Shown: one piece after another, positions 27,337 to 37,062 of the stretch
Layout of the letters: each line of letters starts with the position of its first letter
Numbering within the stretch: position 1 is the first letter of the stretch
NCBI RefSeq assembly: GCF_040546765.1
Contig: NZ_JBEPOK010000001.1
Coordinates: forward strand, 2,976,001 to 3,040,000
Source of the DNA: Arthrobacter sp. OAP107
Lineage (GTDB): Bacteria > Actinomycetota > Actinomycetes > Actinomycetales > Micrococcaceae
Direction: 5' to 3'
DNA length: 64,000 nucleotides
The notes under the pieces: model-generated
What the model saw: the letters and a program-made list of their open reading frames with translations, nothing else
Database searches by the model: none
Told to the model about the DNA's origin: nothing
Program-made: the position numbers and the translations under genes

Positions 27337-27554
27337 CTCCTCACCAAACGCACGGCTAATTGCTGGACGGCCGCCCGTGGGGAACACCGGGGAAACGGAA
27401 TCTAGTCCTCGTTCTTGGCAAGAGAAACAGTGAAGGGCCCATGGCGTGATCCCCAACGCCCGGCTCATGGACGGTCTCAACGAACCAAAGATGTACGGCG
27501 TCGGCAGGCGACCACAAGGACATTTTCAAACCGGAACGGGCGTCTAGTCCGAAA
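27337..27554 (-). ncRNA. Candidate bridge RNA region in the IS110 left end
   Basis: Non-coding left end of 218 bp upstream of the recombinase start. In characterised IS110-group elements this end is transcribed into a bridge RNA whose loops pair with donor and target DNA. The position and length fit; the loops were not resolved here, so the call rests on family knowledge. Confidence 0.4.
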
Positions 27555-27637
27555 GACACAGTCGCTCATGGGGCATTTGGACGACACAGGACATGACCGC
27601 CCCCAACCCAACACGAAGCCTCCCAGCCATGATGTTT

Positions 27638-27657
27638 ATGTCACCATTCGGTGACAT
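27638..27657. promoter_or_regulatory. Perfect palindromic operator before the XRE gene
   Basis: ATGTCACC-ATTC-GGTGACAT, two 8-bp arms with a 4-bp spacer, centred 35 bp upstream of the XRE start codon. A natural binding site for the XRE antitoxin-like protein itself (autoregulation). Confidence 0.7.
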
Positions 27658-27682
27658 ACTGGAGACAACACAGGAGGATGCC

Positions 27683-28303
27683 ATGACGTTGGAAACCAGC
27701 ATCGACTCGCCAGCAGCAGCGGGCGCCATCATCCGCGCCCGCCGCACAGCCAAGGGGCTGTCCCAGCAAACCCTTGCCGACATGGCCGGAGTGTCACGGA
27801 AGTTCCTCATCGATCTGGAAGCCGGCCACGACCGCGCCGAACTCGGCAAAACCCTGGCCGTCATGGCCGCCCTCGGCCTGTCCCTGGCCGCCACAGATCC
27901 CATCCCGCACGGAAGCGACCACGACCCGGCACGGCGGGATTACGCGGCAACCTTCACCCGCCTCATCGCCGAACGGGATTTTGAGTTCGCCATCAAAATG
28001 CTCGCCGACTACGCCAACGCATCCCTCACCGCCGGCACCCCGCTGCTCCAGCGCAGCCCCCGCCTCAAAGACCCGCACTGGTCAGCGGCCCTCGCCGGAA
28101 TCACCAACTACACCGCACACCGCCTCGGACAACCAGCGCCATCCTGGACACGACGGATCAAGCCCCTCGAGAAGGCATGGATGCCAGCAGAGTCCTACCG
28201 CACAATCCGCACACCCATGAAGGAACTCACCCGCACCGAGACCCCGCCGGAACTCGCCGCGTTGAACGTCTTCATCCGCGAACGTAGCCTGGCCACCGCA
28301 TGA
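27683..28303 (+). CDS. XRE-family DNA-binding protein, antitoxin-like
   Basis: 206 residues. The N-terminal helix-turn-helix spans about residues 15-66 (AIIRARRTAKGLSQQTLADM then AGVSRKFLIDLE). The remaining 140 residues are a helical domain of unknown fold ending in LNVFIRERSLATA. AGGAGG lies five bases before the ATG. Its stop overlaps the start of the nucleotidyltransferase gene (ATGA), the arrangement of a toxin-antitoxin pair in which the DNA-binding protein represses its own promoter through the palindrome upstream. It lies just after the IS110 element at the edge of the island, a usual place for stability modules. Role inferred from arrangement. Confidence 0.8.
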   Translation: MTLETSIDSPAAAGAIIRARRTAKGLSQQTLADMAGVSRKFLIDLEAGHDRAELGKTLAVMAALGLSLAATDPIPHGSDHDPARRDYAATFTRLIAERDFEFAIKMLADYANASLTAGTPLLQRSPRLKDPHWSAALAGITNYTAHRLGQPAPSWTRRIKPLEKAWMPAESYRTIRTPMKELTRTETPPELAALNVFIRERSLATA

Positions 28304-28866
28304 CCGGCGGAGAACTCACCGCCGCACAAATCCGCGCCCTCCTCCACGAACTCGGCCGACGTCTGCAGGCCGCCGGCGCTCACGGCGACGTTAAACTCGT
28401 CGGCGGTGCTGCACTCATCCTCCAGGGCATCGGCAACCGCCCCACCGCCGACATCGACGCCAGCTACGCCGACCCACACACCATCCACACCGTTGTCGCC
28501 GACATGGCAGCGGACTACGACCTCGCGCCCGACCGGCTCAACACCAACGCCTCAGCCTTCGTCCCCGAGAACGCCACCTGGGTCGACATCGAACAGCTCG
28601 ACGGACTCACCATTCAGGCCGCAGACACCGAAACGCTCCTGGCCATGAAAATCGCCGCCGAACGCGACAAAGACACCCTCGACATCGCCCGTCTCCTGCG
28701 CCGACTCAACATCACCAGCGCCGCCAACGCCGTCAACCTCGCATACGACAAATACGGCGAACACTCCATCCCACTCGCCACCGGACGCGACAACTACCTC
28801 ATCGTCGTCGACGACGCCCTCGACGCAGCCACAACACTCGAAACCCCTCCCGAACCCAACGAATAG
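28300..28866 (+). CDS. MNT-fold nucleotidyltransferase (DUF6036/AbiEii-like), possible toxin
   Basis: 188 residues. The nucleotidyltransferase signature is GG-x(n)-DID: Gly35-Gly36 in KLVGGAALILQG and Asp51-Ile-Asp53 in PTADIDAS; the third acidic residue is likely Asp/Glu in WVDIEQLDG. The middle segment DTETLLAMKIAAERDKDTLD matches the helical part of DUF6036 and AbiEii proteins, where related toxins (MenT, AbiEii) transfer nucleotides to tRNA or GTP. Its partner gene encodes an XRE protein rather than the winged-helix AbiEi type, so it may be a different class of pair. A strong inverted repeat follows the stop. Confidence 0.75.
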   Translation: MTGGELTAAQIRALLHELGRRLQAAGAHGDVKLVGGAALILQGIGNRPTADIDASYADPHTIHTVVADMAADYDLAPDRLNTNASAFVPENATWVDIEQLDGLTIQAADTETLLAMKIAAERDKDTLDIARLLRRLNITSAANAVNLAYDKYGEHSIPLATGRDNYLIVVDDALDAATTLETPPEPNE

Positions 28867-28876
28867 CCCGTTCTTA

Positions 28877-28922
28877 GGGACTGTCTGAACAGCGGTGAAT
28901 CCCCCGCTATTCAGACAGTTCC
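28877..28922 (+). terminator. Long inverted repeat after the toxin-like gene
   Basis: ACTGTCTGAAcAGCGG pairs with CCGCTaTTCAGACAGT around an 8-nt loop, one mismatch. Located 11 bp after the stop codon. It probably ends the two-gene transcript, although no T-run follows; an insertion-element end is an alternative. Confidence 0.55.
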
Positions 28923-29435
28923 GCAAAAGCGGGTGGGGCGTCATATCCCGTGGCCCCTGGGAGGAGTTTTGGGGCCGGGTGTGGCCCGTCGGACAGCCAG
29001 TCGTTGCTGATCTCGGTGGCCCTGGCGGCGTGCAGAACGAGCTGGGCTGCGCGGGCAGAACCGGAGATTTTTGCCTAAGCGAGGGCGGTTTCCCCGATAG
29101 TCTCAGTGTGCTCGAGAAGCGGCAACAGACGTGCAGAGGTGACGTTGCTGAGCTCACCGACGCACGGTACACCAGGCTGCTTGAACGCACGGTCTCATCG
29201 ACTCCCTCTTCGCCTCCTCAACCATGTGCCAGACGGCGAGAGGATCATAGGCATGCCCCGTCTGGGCTCCCGTTTCCAGGGAACCCTTGCTGGTGATCAT
29301 CCGCCCGAGGGACACATTCATGCGGACCGCGATCGCGACGGGCTTTTGGACTACCCATCTCAGGACGGTGGCCGCCGTCCTTCGGTAGGTTGGTTCGGTA
29401 AGCCGGCCACGGGTAACCGACTCATTGGAGAAGAC
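28923..29435. other. Degraded sequence before the quinone-reductase gene
   Basis: About 510 bp. On the minus strand, pieces such as VRMNVSLGRMITSKGSLETG, AYDPLAVWHMVEEAKRE and ARLLPLLEHTETIGETALA (stop near 29073) appear in shifting frames and look protein-like. I cannot name the family. They may be one broken gene running leftward from about 29340. Confidence 0.35.
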
Positions 29436-30464
29436 GTGAAAGCGATTGTGTACGAAGAGACAGGTCCGTCCTCGGTGCTGAAGCTCCAGGACAAGCCGCT
29501 GGCTGATCCCGGCACGGGTGGGGTCCGGGTCCGGGTTGTCGTCTCCGGGGTGAACCCCACCGACTGGAAGTCCCGGGCAGGCGGAGGAGGAAGCACCACG
29601 CTGGAAGCACCAAAGGTCCCTAACCAGGACGGCGCCGGCGTGATCGACGAAATCGGCCCCGGAGTGACAGGACTCAGCATCGGAGACCGCGTCTGGCTCT
29701 GGGACGTCGCCTGGGGCAGCAATGAGGGCACCGCACAGGAATATGCCGTTGTACCGGCGGCCCAAGCCGTCCCGCTTCCGGACGCCGAGTCCTTCGACAC
29801 GGCCGCATCCATCGGCATCCCCGCTTTGACCGCGCACCGGGCGCTGACGTCGAACGAGGACGGCCCTGCCAGGCTCTCCCCCGGCGCCCTGGCGGGACGA
29901 ACGGTACTGGTCACCGGCGGCGCAGGCGCAGTGGGACACGCTGCCATTCAGCTCGCGGACTGGGCCGGAGCGACCGTCATCACCACAGTCAGCGGAGATC
30001 GGAAAGCCGAACTCGCACGCCTCGCCGGAGCCCATACAGTCATCAACTACCGCACCGACGACGTCGTCACCGCCGTCCGCCAGGCGGCCCCCGGCGGAGT
30101 GGACACCGTCGTCGACGTCAACGCCCCTGCCAACATCGAGACCGACGTGCACGTCCTCAAGCCAAACGGAACCATCGCCATCTATGCGGCGAATCCCGGT
30201 GAATCAGTGACGGTTCCCATCCGTGAAAGCATGACCAAGAACGTCCGGTACCAGTTCATCCTCACCTACACGGTCACCGACGAACAGAAACAGCACGCCG
30301 TGGCCGCCGTCTCCGAGGCGCTGAAGGACGGCGCGCTCCGGGTTGGCGAAGAACACGGCCTGCCACTGACCCGCTTCCCGCTCGAAGAAACCGCCGCGGC
30401 ACACGACGCCGTGGAGCAGGGCACCATCGGAAAGGTGCTCATCGACGTCACACCATCATCCTGA
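29436..30464 (+). CDS. NADPH:quinone oxidoreductase-type MDR protein
   Basis: 342-residue medium-chain reductase without zinc ligands, of the quinone oxidoreductase/crystallin-zeta group, which reduces quinones or enones with NADPH. The N-terminal GroES-like half holds VNPTDWKSRAG and the conserved NQDGAGVIDEIGPGV. The NADPH-binding loop is GGAGAVGHAAIQLADWAGAT (about residues 155-174). GTG at 29436 follows GGAG by five bases. The frame is open further upstream but without any start signal. It stands alone between the toxin-like pair and the sugar-amino-acid genes. Substrate and relation to the island are not evident. Confidence 0.8.
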   Translation: MKAIVYEETGPSSVLKLQDKPLADPGTGGVRVRVVVSGVNPTDWKSRAGGGGSTTLEAPKVPNQDGAGVIDEIGPGVTGLSIGDRVWLWDVAWGSNEGTAQEYAVVPAAQAVPLPDAESFDTAASIGIPALTAHRALTSNEDGPARLSPGALAGRTVLVTGGAGAVGHAAIQLADWAGATVITTVSGDRKAELARLAGAHTVINYRTDDVVTAVRQAAPGGVDTVVDVNAPANIETDVHVLKPNGTIAIYAANPGESVTVPIRESMTKNVRYQFILTYTVTDEQKQHAVAAVSEALKDGALRVGEEHGLPLTRFPLEETAAAHDAVEQGTIGKVLIDVTPSS

Positions 30465-31094
30465 AACTCCCCCATGGCCTCCCGACCCAGCGGATCGGGG
30501 CCGACCAGGGTCCGACCAGAACGAGCGGCAGTTCAAGCAAAGCCGGCGTTTTACACCAGTGACTTGCAACCTGCCGGGCCACGTCCTCAACACGACAGTT
30601 GACGGAATCACGGTTATCGGCTCTTTGACGAGGCGGGGAGAGCCGTTCAAAGGCGCGCCGATTAGTGCCATTCGTCGCGGATGCCGGACAAGTCAAAAAT
30701 GGCCTCAAACAGTTCTCATACAAGGCCGGGCGGGCTTCAAAGGATCTAGTCCGCAGCAGCCGACGTTCGGTGCGTCGTAAGCCACCGACCTGACTAGGCG
30801 TTCGATGAGCTGCCGGGCAGCGGGGACCGGACCGGTGGTGCCCGGTCCCCGCCGTCAGGCAGTCCTACCGGCGGCCACGGACGCTCCGGTGGCTTTCCGG
30901 AATCGACAACGTGAGCGACCATCCACTGACTGCTTGGATCGTGTTGAATCCTCTGATCAGCTCTCGGCCGGTCCTAGCGACGTCTTGGCAGGAGGAATTG
31001 ATGTGGCGCATCGACGCCGTATGCGTGCCGTCCTCGTCGACTGCCGCCCCGTACACGGTTGAGAGGGCGTTTCTTCGGAGGCCCCGCGAGGCCG
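30465..31094. other. Intergenic region with a terminator-like hairpin; no gene seen
   Basis: About 630 bp between convergent genes. A perfect stem CGGGGACCGG/CCGGTCCCCG (30821-30851, 11-nt loop) is a probable terminator for one or both sides. TCTAGTCCG at 30745 repeats the border word of the IS110 element. No frame has both a start signal and a recognisable product. Confidence 0.5.
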
Positions 31095-32111
31095 CTAGTA
31101 GGCGAACTGCCACATGTAGCGGCGGCCGTCCAATGAGTATCCGCGCACTGCGGCATAGTGGGCGGCCAGGCGGAACGCGATGGTGTAGAAGACCAGCGGG
31201 GCAATGAAAGAGCGTTGGTTTTGGGGGATCCCTGGAAGCTCCAGGTCGCGGCTATCGATGACAAAGGTCTCCCCGCTGTACTTCTGGAGGAAGCGCTCAG
31301 CACGCTCACCCATGGGCCGCGTTTCGTCCTCACTTAGGTACAGGATGCTCCTCGTTTCCTTGTCGAAGACCTCGAACGGACCCTGGAAGAACTCGTTCGC
31401 ATTGATGGTCGCAGCATGCATCCACTGCATTTCCTGAAGGAAGCAGCTCGTAAACGTGCTTCCCATGCCTTGCAGAGAACCTGAAGCAATGAGGTAGGTG
31501 ACGGGAACGTCCTTCATGTTTTCCGCGATCTTGGCCGCGAAGGGTTCAAATGCCCGGACGGCCGTCTCGGCGGCGGCAGGAAGAGCGGCAAGTGCCGAAA
31601 GTTCTTCGCTCACGTCTTGGCCCTCACGCTGCAAAATGGCAAGAACCACGAGCTGCAGCAGGAGCTGGTTGCCGTCCCCGGTCTCTGCGACGAAGGCGGT
31701 GCTGACAGCGTTGGCCAGGTCGCCTTCGGCATTCAGTGTCACTGCTGCCACAGCCGCGCCCCGCTCCTGAGCCCAAGAGGCTGCCCGAACAGTTTCCGGT
31801 GTCGTGCCAGCCGCGGACAGGGCGACGACGAGTGCGCCCGGTCCAACGCCCGGAGACGCCCGGTAGTAGAACTCGTCGGAGTTTACGGAGGTCACAGGGG
31901 TTCTCCCCCGCCTGTCGAGGAGGTACTGCGCAGCGTTCAATCCGGAGAGGGAGCCTCCGGCTCCGACGAGATACACGCGGTTGAGTTCGGGGATCCCCGC
32001 TACATAGGATTCGATTTCGGGCCAGAGGGTGAGGGCATGTTCCCGGGAGCCGCTTAGGTTGCCGGGGATTTCCTGGACAGGTTGTACTCCGATAAAGGTG
32101 CCGTCGGTCAT
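31095..32111 (-). CDS. SIS-domain sugar-phosphate deglycase-like protein (FrlB/MocD type), variant active site
   Basis: 338 residues with two SIS domains; the first carries the sugar-phosphate loop LVGAGGSLSG and the second IASGSLQGMGSTFTS. The family includes fructoselysine-6-phosphate deglycase FrlB, which splits a 6-phosphorylated Amadori compound into glucose-6-phosphate and a free amino acid. The Glu of the QEMQW block is at residue 227. The following loop reads INANEFFQGPFE, where relatives as I remember them (and the second copy here, HASDFFHG) have His; the two positions are Asn237 and Gln243. The product may thus differ or the rate be altered. ATG 32111 has AAGGA upstream. Last gene of the operon importer-kinase-SIS. 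Confidence 0.83.
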   Translation of the reverse strand: MTDGTFIGVQPVQEIPGNLSGSREHALTLWPEIESYVAGIPELNRVYLVGAGGSLSGLNAAQYLLDRRGRTPVTSVNSDEFYYRASPGVGPGALVVALSAAGTTPETVRAASWAQERGAAVAAVTLNAEGDLANAVSTAFVAETGDGNQLLLQLVVLAILQREGQDVSEELSALAALPAAAETAVRAFEPFAAKIAENMKDVPVTYLIASGSLQGMGSTFTSCFLQEMQWMHAATINANEFFQGPFEVFDKETRSILYLSEDETRPMGERAERFLQKYSGETFVIDSRDLELPGIPQNQRSFIAPLVFYTIAFRLAAHYAAVRGYSLDGRRYMWQFAY

Positions 32112-32169
32112 GTGATTCCTTACTTTTCCTGATTCGATGAATGGGCATTCGCCCAGGCGCGCTGAGTCG

Positions 32170-33014
32170 TCAGCAGGTTGTGCTTGCGCCGATTCCGGAG
32201 GCGATGGGTACGCCGTGGCCGAAGGCGCCAAATTGGGTGCAAGTCTGTGCGGCTGCAGTTGCCGCTTCGGCCAGGAACTGGCTCGGGTCTTCATCCCGGA
32301 GTAGGCCGACCAGGACCCGCGCACAGAACGTGTCACCGGCGCCGAGGGTATCGATAACGCCGTCCGCGCGGTGCGCCCGGCTCTTCCAACGGCGTCGTCC
32401 GCCATTGCTGAGTACCGCTCCCTCGGTTCCGCGGGTGACCAGTGTCCAGGTCGCGCCGGACCCTTCGCCCTGCTCAAGGAGAGATTCGAATGCGGCGTCG
32501 TCCAGCCCGCCGGCGGACAGGACGATAAGATAGCACAAACGGCCGACATGGCGGATGTGCTCTGCGTTATGGCGGGTTCCGAAGTCGTACGAGAGCCGGG
32601 TTTCTGCCGCAAACGCTGGGATCCACGCGTCGAGCTGACTGCTGGCTCCCACATGGATGGCGTCGAACCCTTTGAGTCGTGCCAGGTCCTCCGAGGACGG
32701 GGTGAACACGGACACTCCCAAGTCGGAGGAGACAAAGACCCTGTCGCCGTGGGCATCATGGGCAATGACACAGTGTGCCGTGGAACCCGGGACGCGCCGC
32801 AGACCGGACGTGTCCACTCCCTCATCGTGGAGAGCTGCACTAATGGCGTCTCCCGCGGCGTCAGCCGCTATTTGACCCAGGTAGGCCGAGGACGCTCCGA
32901 AGCGGGCGGCGAAGACGGAAACATTGAGAGTGTTCCCCCCCGGGAACATCGTGCCCATTTCCCGATAGCAATCGACTACATTGTCGCCGGCGGTCGCGAT
33001 GTGAGGCTGGGTCA

Positions 33015-33015
<1 letters not shown>
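32170..33015 (-). CDS. PfkB-family kinase, fructosyl-amino-acid 6-kinase-like (FrlD type)
   Basis: 281-residue ribokinase-fold enzyme. The N-terminus GDNVVDCYREMGTMFPGGNT is very close to the FrlD signature of fructoselysine 6-kinase. The ATP/catalytic motif DTLGAGDTF has the base Asp228. It would phosphorylate C6 of the sugar part of an N-glycosyl amino acid before cleavage by the neighbouring SIS protein. The ATG overlaps the stop of the ATPase gene by one base (TGATG). An in-frame run further upstream is only antisense of that gene. The gene order importer - kinase - deglycase equals that of frl/soc/moc type loci. Confidence 0.85.
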
Positions 33016-33787
<772 letters not shown>

Positions 33788-33791
<4 letters not shown>

Positions 33792-34576
33792 GTGTTGCTC
33801 CCGGTGATCAGCGGCGAGGCCGCGTCGAGTTCGGTGACTTCCCTCAGACCGCTGGTGGGCGGGGTGGGCCGGCGGCGGCCGGTGCGGAAGCGGCTGTCGA
33901 AGTAGTTGACCAGGTGGGTCAGGGGCACGGTGATGACGAGGTAGAAGATGCCTGCCATGACCAGGGGCGAGAGGTTTCCGGAGAGCACGGCGGCGTCCTG
34001 GCCTACGCGGAAGAGTTCGCGTTCGCTGACCAGCAGGCCCAGGAAGTAGACCAGGGAGGAGTCCTTGACGATGGCGATGAACTGGTTCACCAGGGCAGGC
34101 AGGACGCGGCGGACGCCCTGCGGCACGACCACGAGCCGCATGGATTTGGCGTAGCTCATGCCCAGGGCCCGGCAGGCTTCACCCTGGCCCTTGTCGACGC
34201 TTTGGATGCCGGCGCGGAAGATTTCGCCGATATAGGCGCTGGCGATCAGGCTCAGCGCAATGATCCCCAGCGGGTACGGGGAGGGTCCGAAGATTGACTG
34301 GCTGAACCGGGCGAAGCCCTGCCCGATCAGCAGGATGGTCAGGATGGCCGGAAGGCCGCGGAACAGGTCGGTGTAGATCCGGGCCGGAACCCGCAGCCAC
34401 TTGGATGGGGAGATGCCCATGACCGCCACCACCATGCCCAGCGCGACGCCGATGATGGTGGCGGCAACGGAAATGATCAGGGTGTTGAGAAGGCCAACCC
34501 CGAGGAGTTGGGGCAGGACTTCGGCCATAGCGCCGAAATCAAAGAAGGTACGGATGATGGTGTTGAGCCAGTCCAT
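33788..34576 (-). CDS. Polar-amino-acid ABC transporter, permease (copy 1)
   Basis: 262-residue inner-membrane permease with five or six helices of the HisM/GlnP type. The EAA loop that docks the ATPase is EACRALGMSYAKSMRLVVVP. Because only one permease gene is present it probably works as a homodimer. In opine and Amadori loci this transporter class imports the charged sugar-amino-acid conjugate. The C-terminal cytosolic tail is Arg/Pro rich. One residue (Arg for Lys near the end) separates it from copy 2. Confidence 0.93.
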
Positions 34577-34702
34577 GGTTGCTCTCAGACGTAGTTAGCT
34601 GGTAGGAAGCCCGGCCGGGTGGATTTGTGATGCCGGGCGGGCCGCGGCATGTACGCGGCCCTCCCGGCAGTTATCCGGTACTGAACCGGGTCCGGCTGCC
34701 GC

Positions 34703-35578
34703 TTACTTGCTTGCGGTCGGGGCCGGGGTTGCGGTCTGCTCGGCCTTGGGCAGGTACTGCTCAGGCATCGGCGAACCGGGGAACCACTTCTGGTAGAGCT
34801 TCTTCCAGGTGCCGTCCTCCATTGCCTCGGCCAGGCCCTTGTTCAGGGCTTCCTTGAAGGCGGGCTTGTCCTTGGCGACGGCGAACCCCGCGGGGGCGTC
34901 AAAGGAAGGGATGTCAGCGGCACTGACCAGGCCGTGCTGCTTCTCGTAGGCCTTGGCTGATTCGTAGTCCAGGAAGTGGGCGTCGGCGGTGCCACTGTTT
35001 ACCGCGGCGATCGCGGAGTTGTTGTCCGGGAAGCGCACCAGGTTGGCCGAGGGGAAGTTCTTCATGGCATACGCTTCTTGGAGCGTCCCCTGCACTACGC
35101 CCAGGCGCTTGCCTGCCAGACCGTCGACGTTCTTGATGCCCGAGGTCTTGGTGGTGATGACTGTCAGGTAGCCGGCGAGGTAGCCGTCGGAGAAGTCCAC
35201 GGTTTCCTTGCGCTTGTCCGTAATCCCGATCGCGGCCACGCCGACGTCGAACTGGCCGTTGGCGACGGCGGGAAGAATGGCGGAGAAGTCCTGGCCGGTG
35301 AAGACTATTTTGTCTACGCCGGCGCGGTGGGCCACATCCTTGAACAGTTCGACATCGAAACCGGTGAAATTGCCCTGCGCGTCCGCGAACGTATAGGGCT
35401 TAAGGTCCCCCACACTGGCAACACGTACTGTGCCCTTTTCTATCAGGCCGTAGGGATTCTCCTGCACCGACGAGGAAGACGCAGGAGCACCGCCGCACGC
35501 CGACAGCAGGCCCACAGCCAATGCGGCAGAGGCCGCCACCGCACCAAAGCGAAACGTCCGGGAAAAAGGGATACGCAT
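34703..35578 (-). CDS. Substrate-binding lipoprotein of polar-amino-acid ABC transporter (copy 1)
   Basis: 291-residue periplasm-side (cell-wall-side) receptor of family 3. The signal peptide ends in a lipobox LLSAC (Cys28), followed by a Ser-rich linker. The ligand domain has TFADAQGNFTGFDVELFKDV and DVGVAAIGITDKRKETVDFS, the latter typical of amino-acid binders. It is about four-fifths identical to copy 2 (38308), much more diverged than the permease and ATPase, suggesting selection for a different ligand or less frequent gene conversion. First gene of the leftward operon; a LacI-type operator lies at 35621-35634, 43 bp upstream of the start. Confidence 0.92.
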   Translation of the reverse strand: MRIPFSRTFRFGAVAASAALAVGLLSACGGAPASSSSVQENPYGLIEKGTVRVASVGDLKPYTFADAQGNFTGFDVELFKDVAHRAGVDKIVFTGQDFSAILPAVANGQFDVGVAAIGITDKRKETVDFSDGYLAGYLTVITTKTSGIKNVDGLAGKRLGVVQGTLQEAYAMKNFPSANLVRFPDNNSAIAAVNSGTADAHFLDYESAKAYEKQHGLVSAADIPSFDAPAGFAVAKDKPAFKEALNKGLAEAMEDGTWKKLYQKWFPGSPMPEQYLPKAEQTATPAPTASK

Positions 35579-35620
35579 TCCGTTCCAATCTGTAAAGGGG
35601 TTACTAGCTCACCATTGAGC

Positions 35621-35634
35621 TGAGAGCGTTATCA
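35621..35634. promoter_or_regulatory. LacI-type operator before the copy-1 importer operon
   Basis: TGAGAGCGTTATCA, a 14-bp near-palindrome with central CG. It resembles TGAGAGCGTTCTCA at 35799-35812 in front of the divergent LacI gene, so one repressor probably controls both directions. Confidence 0.6.
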
Positions 35635-35798
35635 GGTCCTGTGTAACGTACATCTCTTTCTTGGAATGCGTCAAGAGGTCTTTTCCCACTTCCGCAAAGC
35701 CAGTTGGCGCGTGATTCCAACGGTGCGTACGCGATTTGCAGACGCAATTACTGGTTCCAAAGCGCTGGCGAGGAGCGTGACAGGAGGCTGGACAATCT

Positions 35799-35812
35799 GA
35801 GAGCGTTCTCAT
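35799..35812. promoter_or_regulatory. LacI-type operator before the first lacI-family gene
   Basis: TGAGAGCGTTCTCA, palindromic except at one position pair, 103 bp upstream of the regulator start. Centre-to-centre distance to the other site is 178 bp, compatible with looping. Confidence 0.6.
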
Positions 35813-35915
35813 AAAATGAGAATGGCGCCGCTACTAGTGGCCGGTAAGCTACTGACGTGCGGTCTGGGCCGAGGACTTCCTGGCCCGGCCGCAAAACCAG
35901 CCACGGAAAGAAACA

Positions 35916-37007
35916 ATGCCCACTTCCCCGAAAATCACCATCACCCAGGTCGCAGCTGAAGCCGGGGTCAGCACAGCCACTGCGGGGCGGGTTCTCGGCA
36001 ACTATGGTTACACCAGCGACGACGTGGCGGCGAAGGTACGAGCTGCAGCCCGGAAACTCGGCTACAAACCCAACTCGCTTGCCCGCAGTCTGGCGACCGG
36101 CAAGAGCCACACCATAGGAGTAGTGGCTGCCGACATCGACAACGCCTTCTACGCCAGAGTCCTGCGTGGCATCGGCGACGTTGCAAGATCACGCGGATTC
36201 GGCGTGATCCTGACCAATAGCGATGAAGACCTTGAGCGCGAAAGAGAAGCAGTACAACTCCTGCTCGAAAAACGCGTAGATGGGCTCATCGTGGCCCCCT
36301 GTGATGTTCAAGGCTCCGCGCACCTCCACAGCCTCATAGCCGGGGGATGCCCCGCAGTCCAGATTGACCGGGCGGCATACGACCTGGCAGCCGACTCGGT
36401 AACCGTCGACAACAGGGGATCCGCCCGGGAGGCGGTCAACCACCTGCTGAAGGCAGGCCATCGCCGAATAGCGATCATCGCCGAGCTCGAACAACGTCAC
36501 AGTGGGAGCCTGGAGGAATTTGTGCGGCAGGCTTCCCACTTCTCAGTCAGTGGCGAAACGCTCTATCCGAGCTGGCAACGGCTGCAGGGATACCTTGACG
36601 CCCACAGAGATTTCGGCATACCCGTCGACCCAAACCTTATTCGGCGCGCGGGATCCTACTCCTCCGAGGCCGCACGCCAAGAAGCCACACTCCTGCTCCA
36701 GTCCCCGGAACGACCAACCGCACTATTCACCGGCGATGGCACCATGTCCGTTGGAGCAATGCAGGCAATAGCCGACTCAAACGTCCAGATTCCGGACCAG
36801 CTCTCCCTCATCTGCTTCGACGACCTCGACTGGATGACGTTCACCCGGCCGGGCATAACTACAATCCACCAACCCGTACACCGGATCGGCTCCATGGCCG
36901 CAGAACTTCTCCTTGCCCGGATCGCAGGCGACACTTCCGTCCCGAAACACAACGTCCTGGAAGCCAGACTCCAAGTCCGCGGTTCGGTGGCTCCGCCTAA
37001 GAGCTAA
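35916..37007 (+). CDS. LacI-family transcriptional regulator 1
   Basis: 363 residues. The DNA-binding headpiece ITQVAAEAGVSTATAGRVLG is followed by the hinge helix NSLARSLATGKSHTIGVV and a periplasmic-binding-like effector domain. GGAAAG lies six bases before the ATG. It is divergent from the copy-1 importer operon, with two matching operators between, so it is the likely local repressor, relieved by the imported compound or its phosphate. Convergent with the second LacI gene. Headpiece residues Thr-Ala-Thr in the recognition helix (VSTATAGRVL) differ from the LacI 2 set (VSKAQAARAL), in line with different operators. Confidence 0.9.
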   Translation: MPTSPKITITQVAAEAGVSTATAGRVLGNYGYTSDDVAAKVRAAARKLGYKPNSLARSLATGKSHTIGVVAADIDNAFYARVLRGIGDVARSRGFGVILTNSDEDLEREREAVQLLLEKRVDGLIVAPCDVQGSAHLHSLIAGGCPAVQIDRAAYDLAADSVTVDNRGSAREAVNHLLKAGHRRIAIIAELEQRHSGSLEEFVRQASHFSVSGETLYPSWQRLQGYLDAHRDFGIPVDPNLIRRAGSYSSEAARQEATLLLQSPERPTALFTGDGTMSVGAMQAIADSNVQIPDQLSLICFDDLDWMTFTRPGITTIHQPVHRIGSMAAELLLARIAGDTSVPKHNVLEARLQVRGSVAPPKS

Positions 37008-37062
37008 CGCGCGCGGCACCACAGCACGGCGAGCCCATCGACCAGGGCACATAGCAGTCGGA

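Larger units (their letters stand above)
25966..27554 (-). mobile_element. IS110-family insertion element
   Basis: One transposase gene on the minus strand flanked by non-coding ends of about 90 bp (right end, 25966-26055) and about 218 bp (left end, 27337-27554). Both outer borders carry the same 12-bp word TCTAGTCCGAAA (25966-25977 and 27543-27554). IS110 elements lack inverted repeats and recombine through a short core, so identical border sequence is expected. A further TCTAGTCCG at 30745-30753 may be an unused or former target. Confidence 0.8.

Noticed and set aside
27337..27480. N-terminal 48-residue extension of the IS110 transposase
   Set aside because: It has no IS110 homology in character, lies in the non-coding left end, and the GAGGAG site favours the start at 27336.
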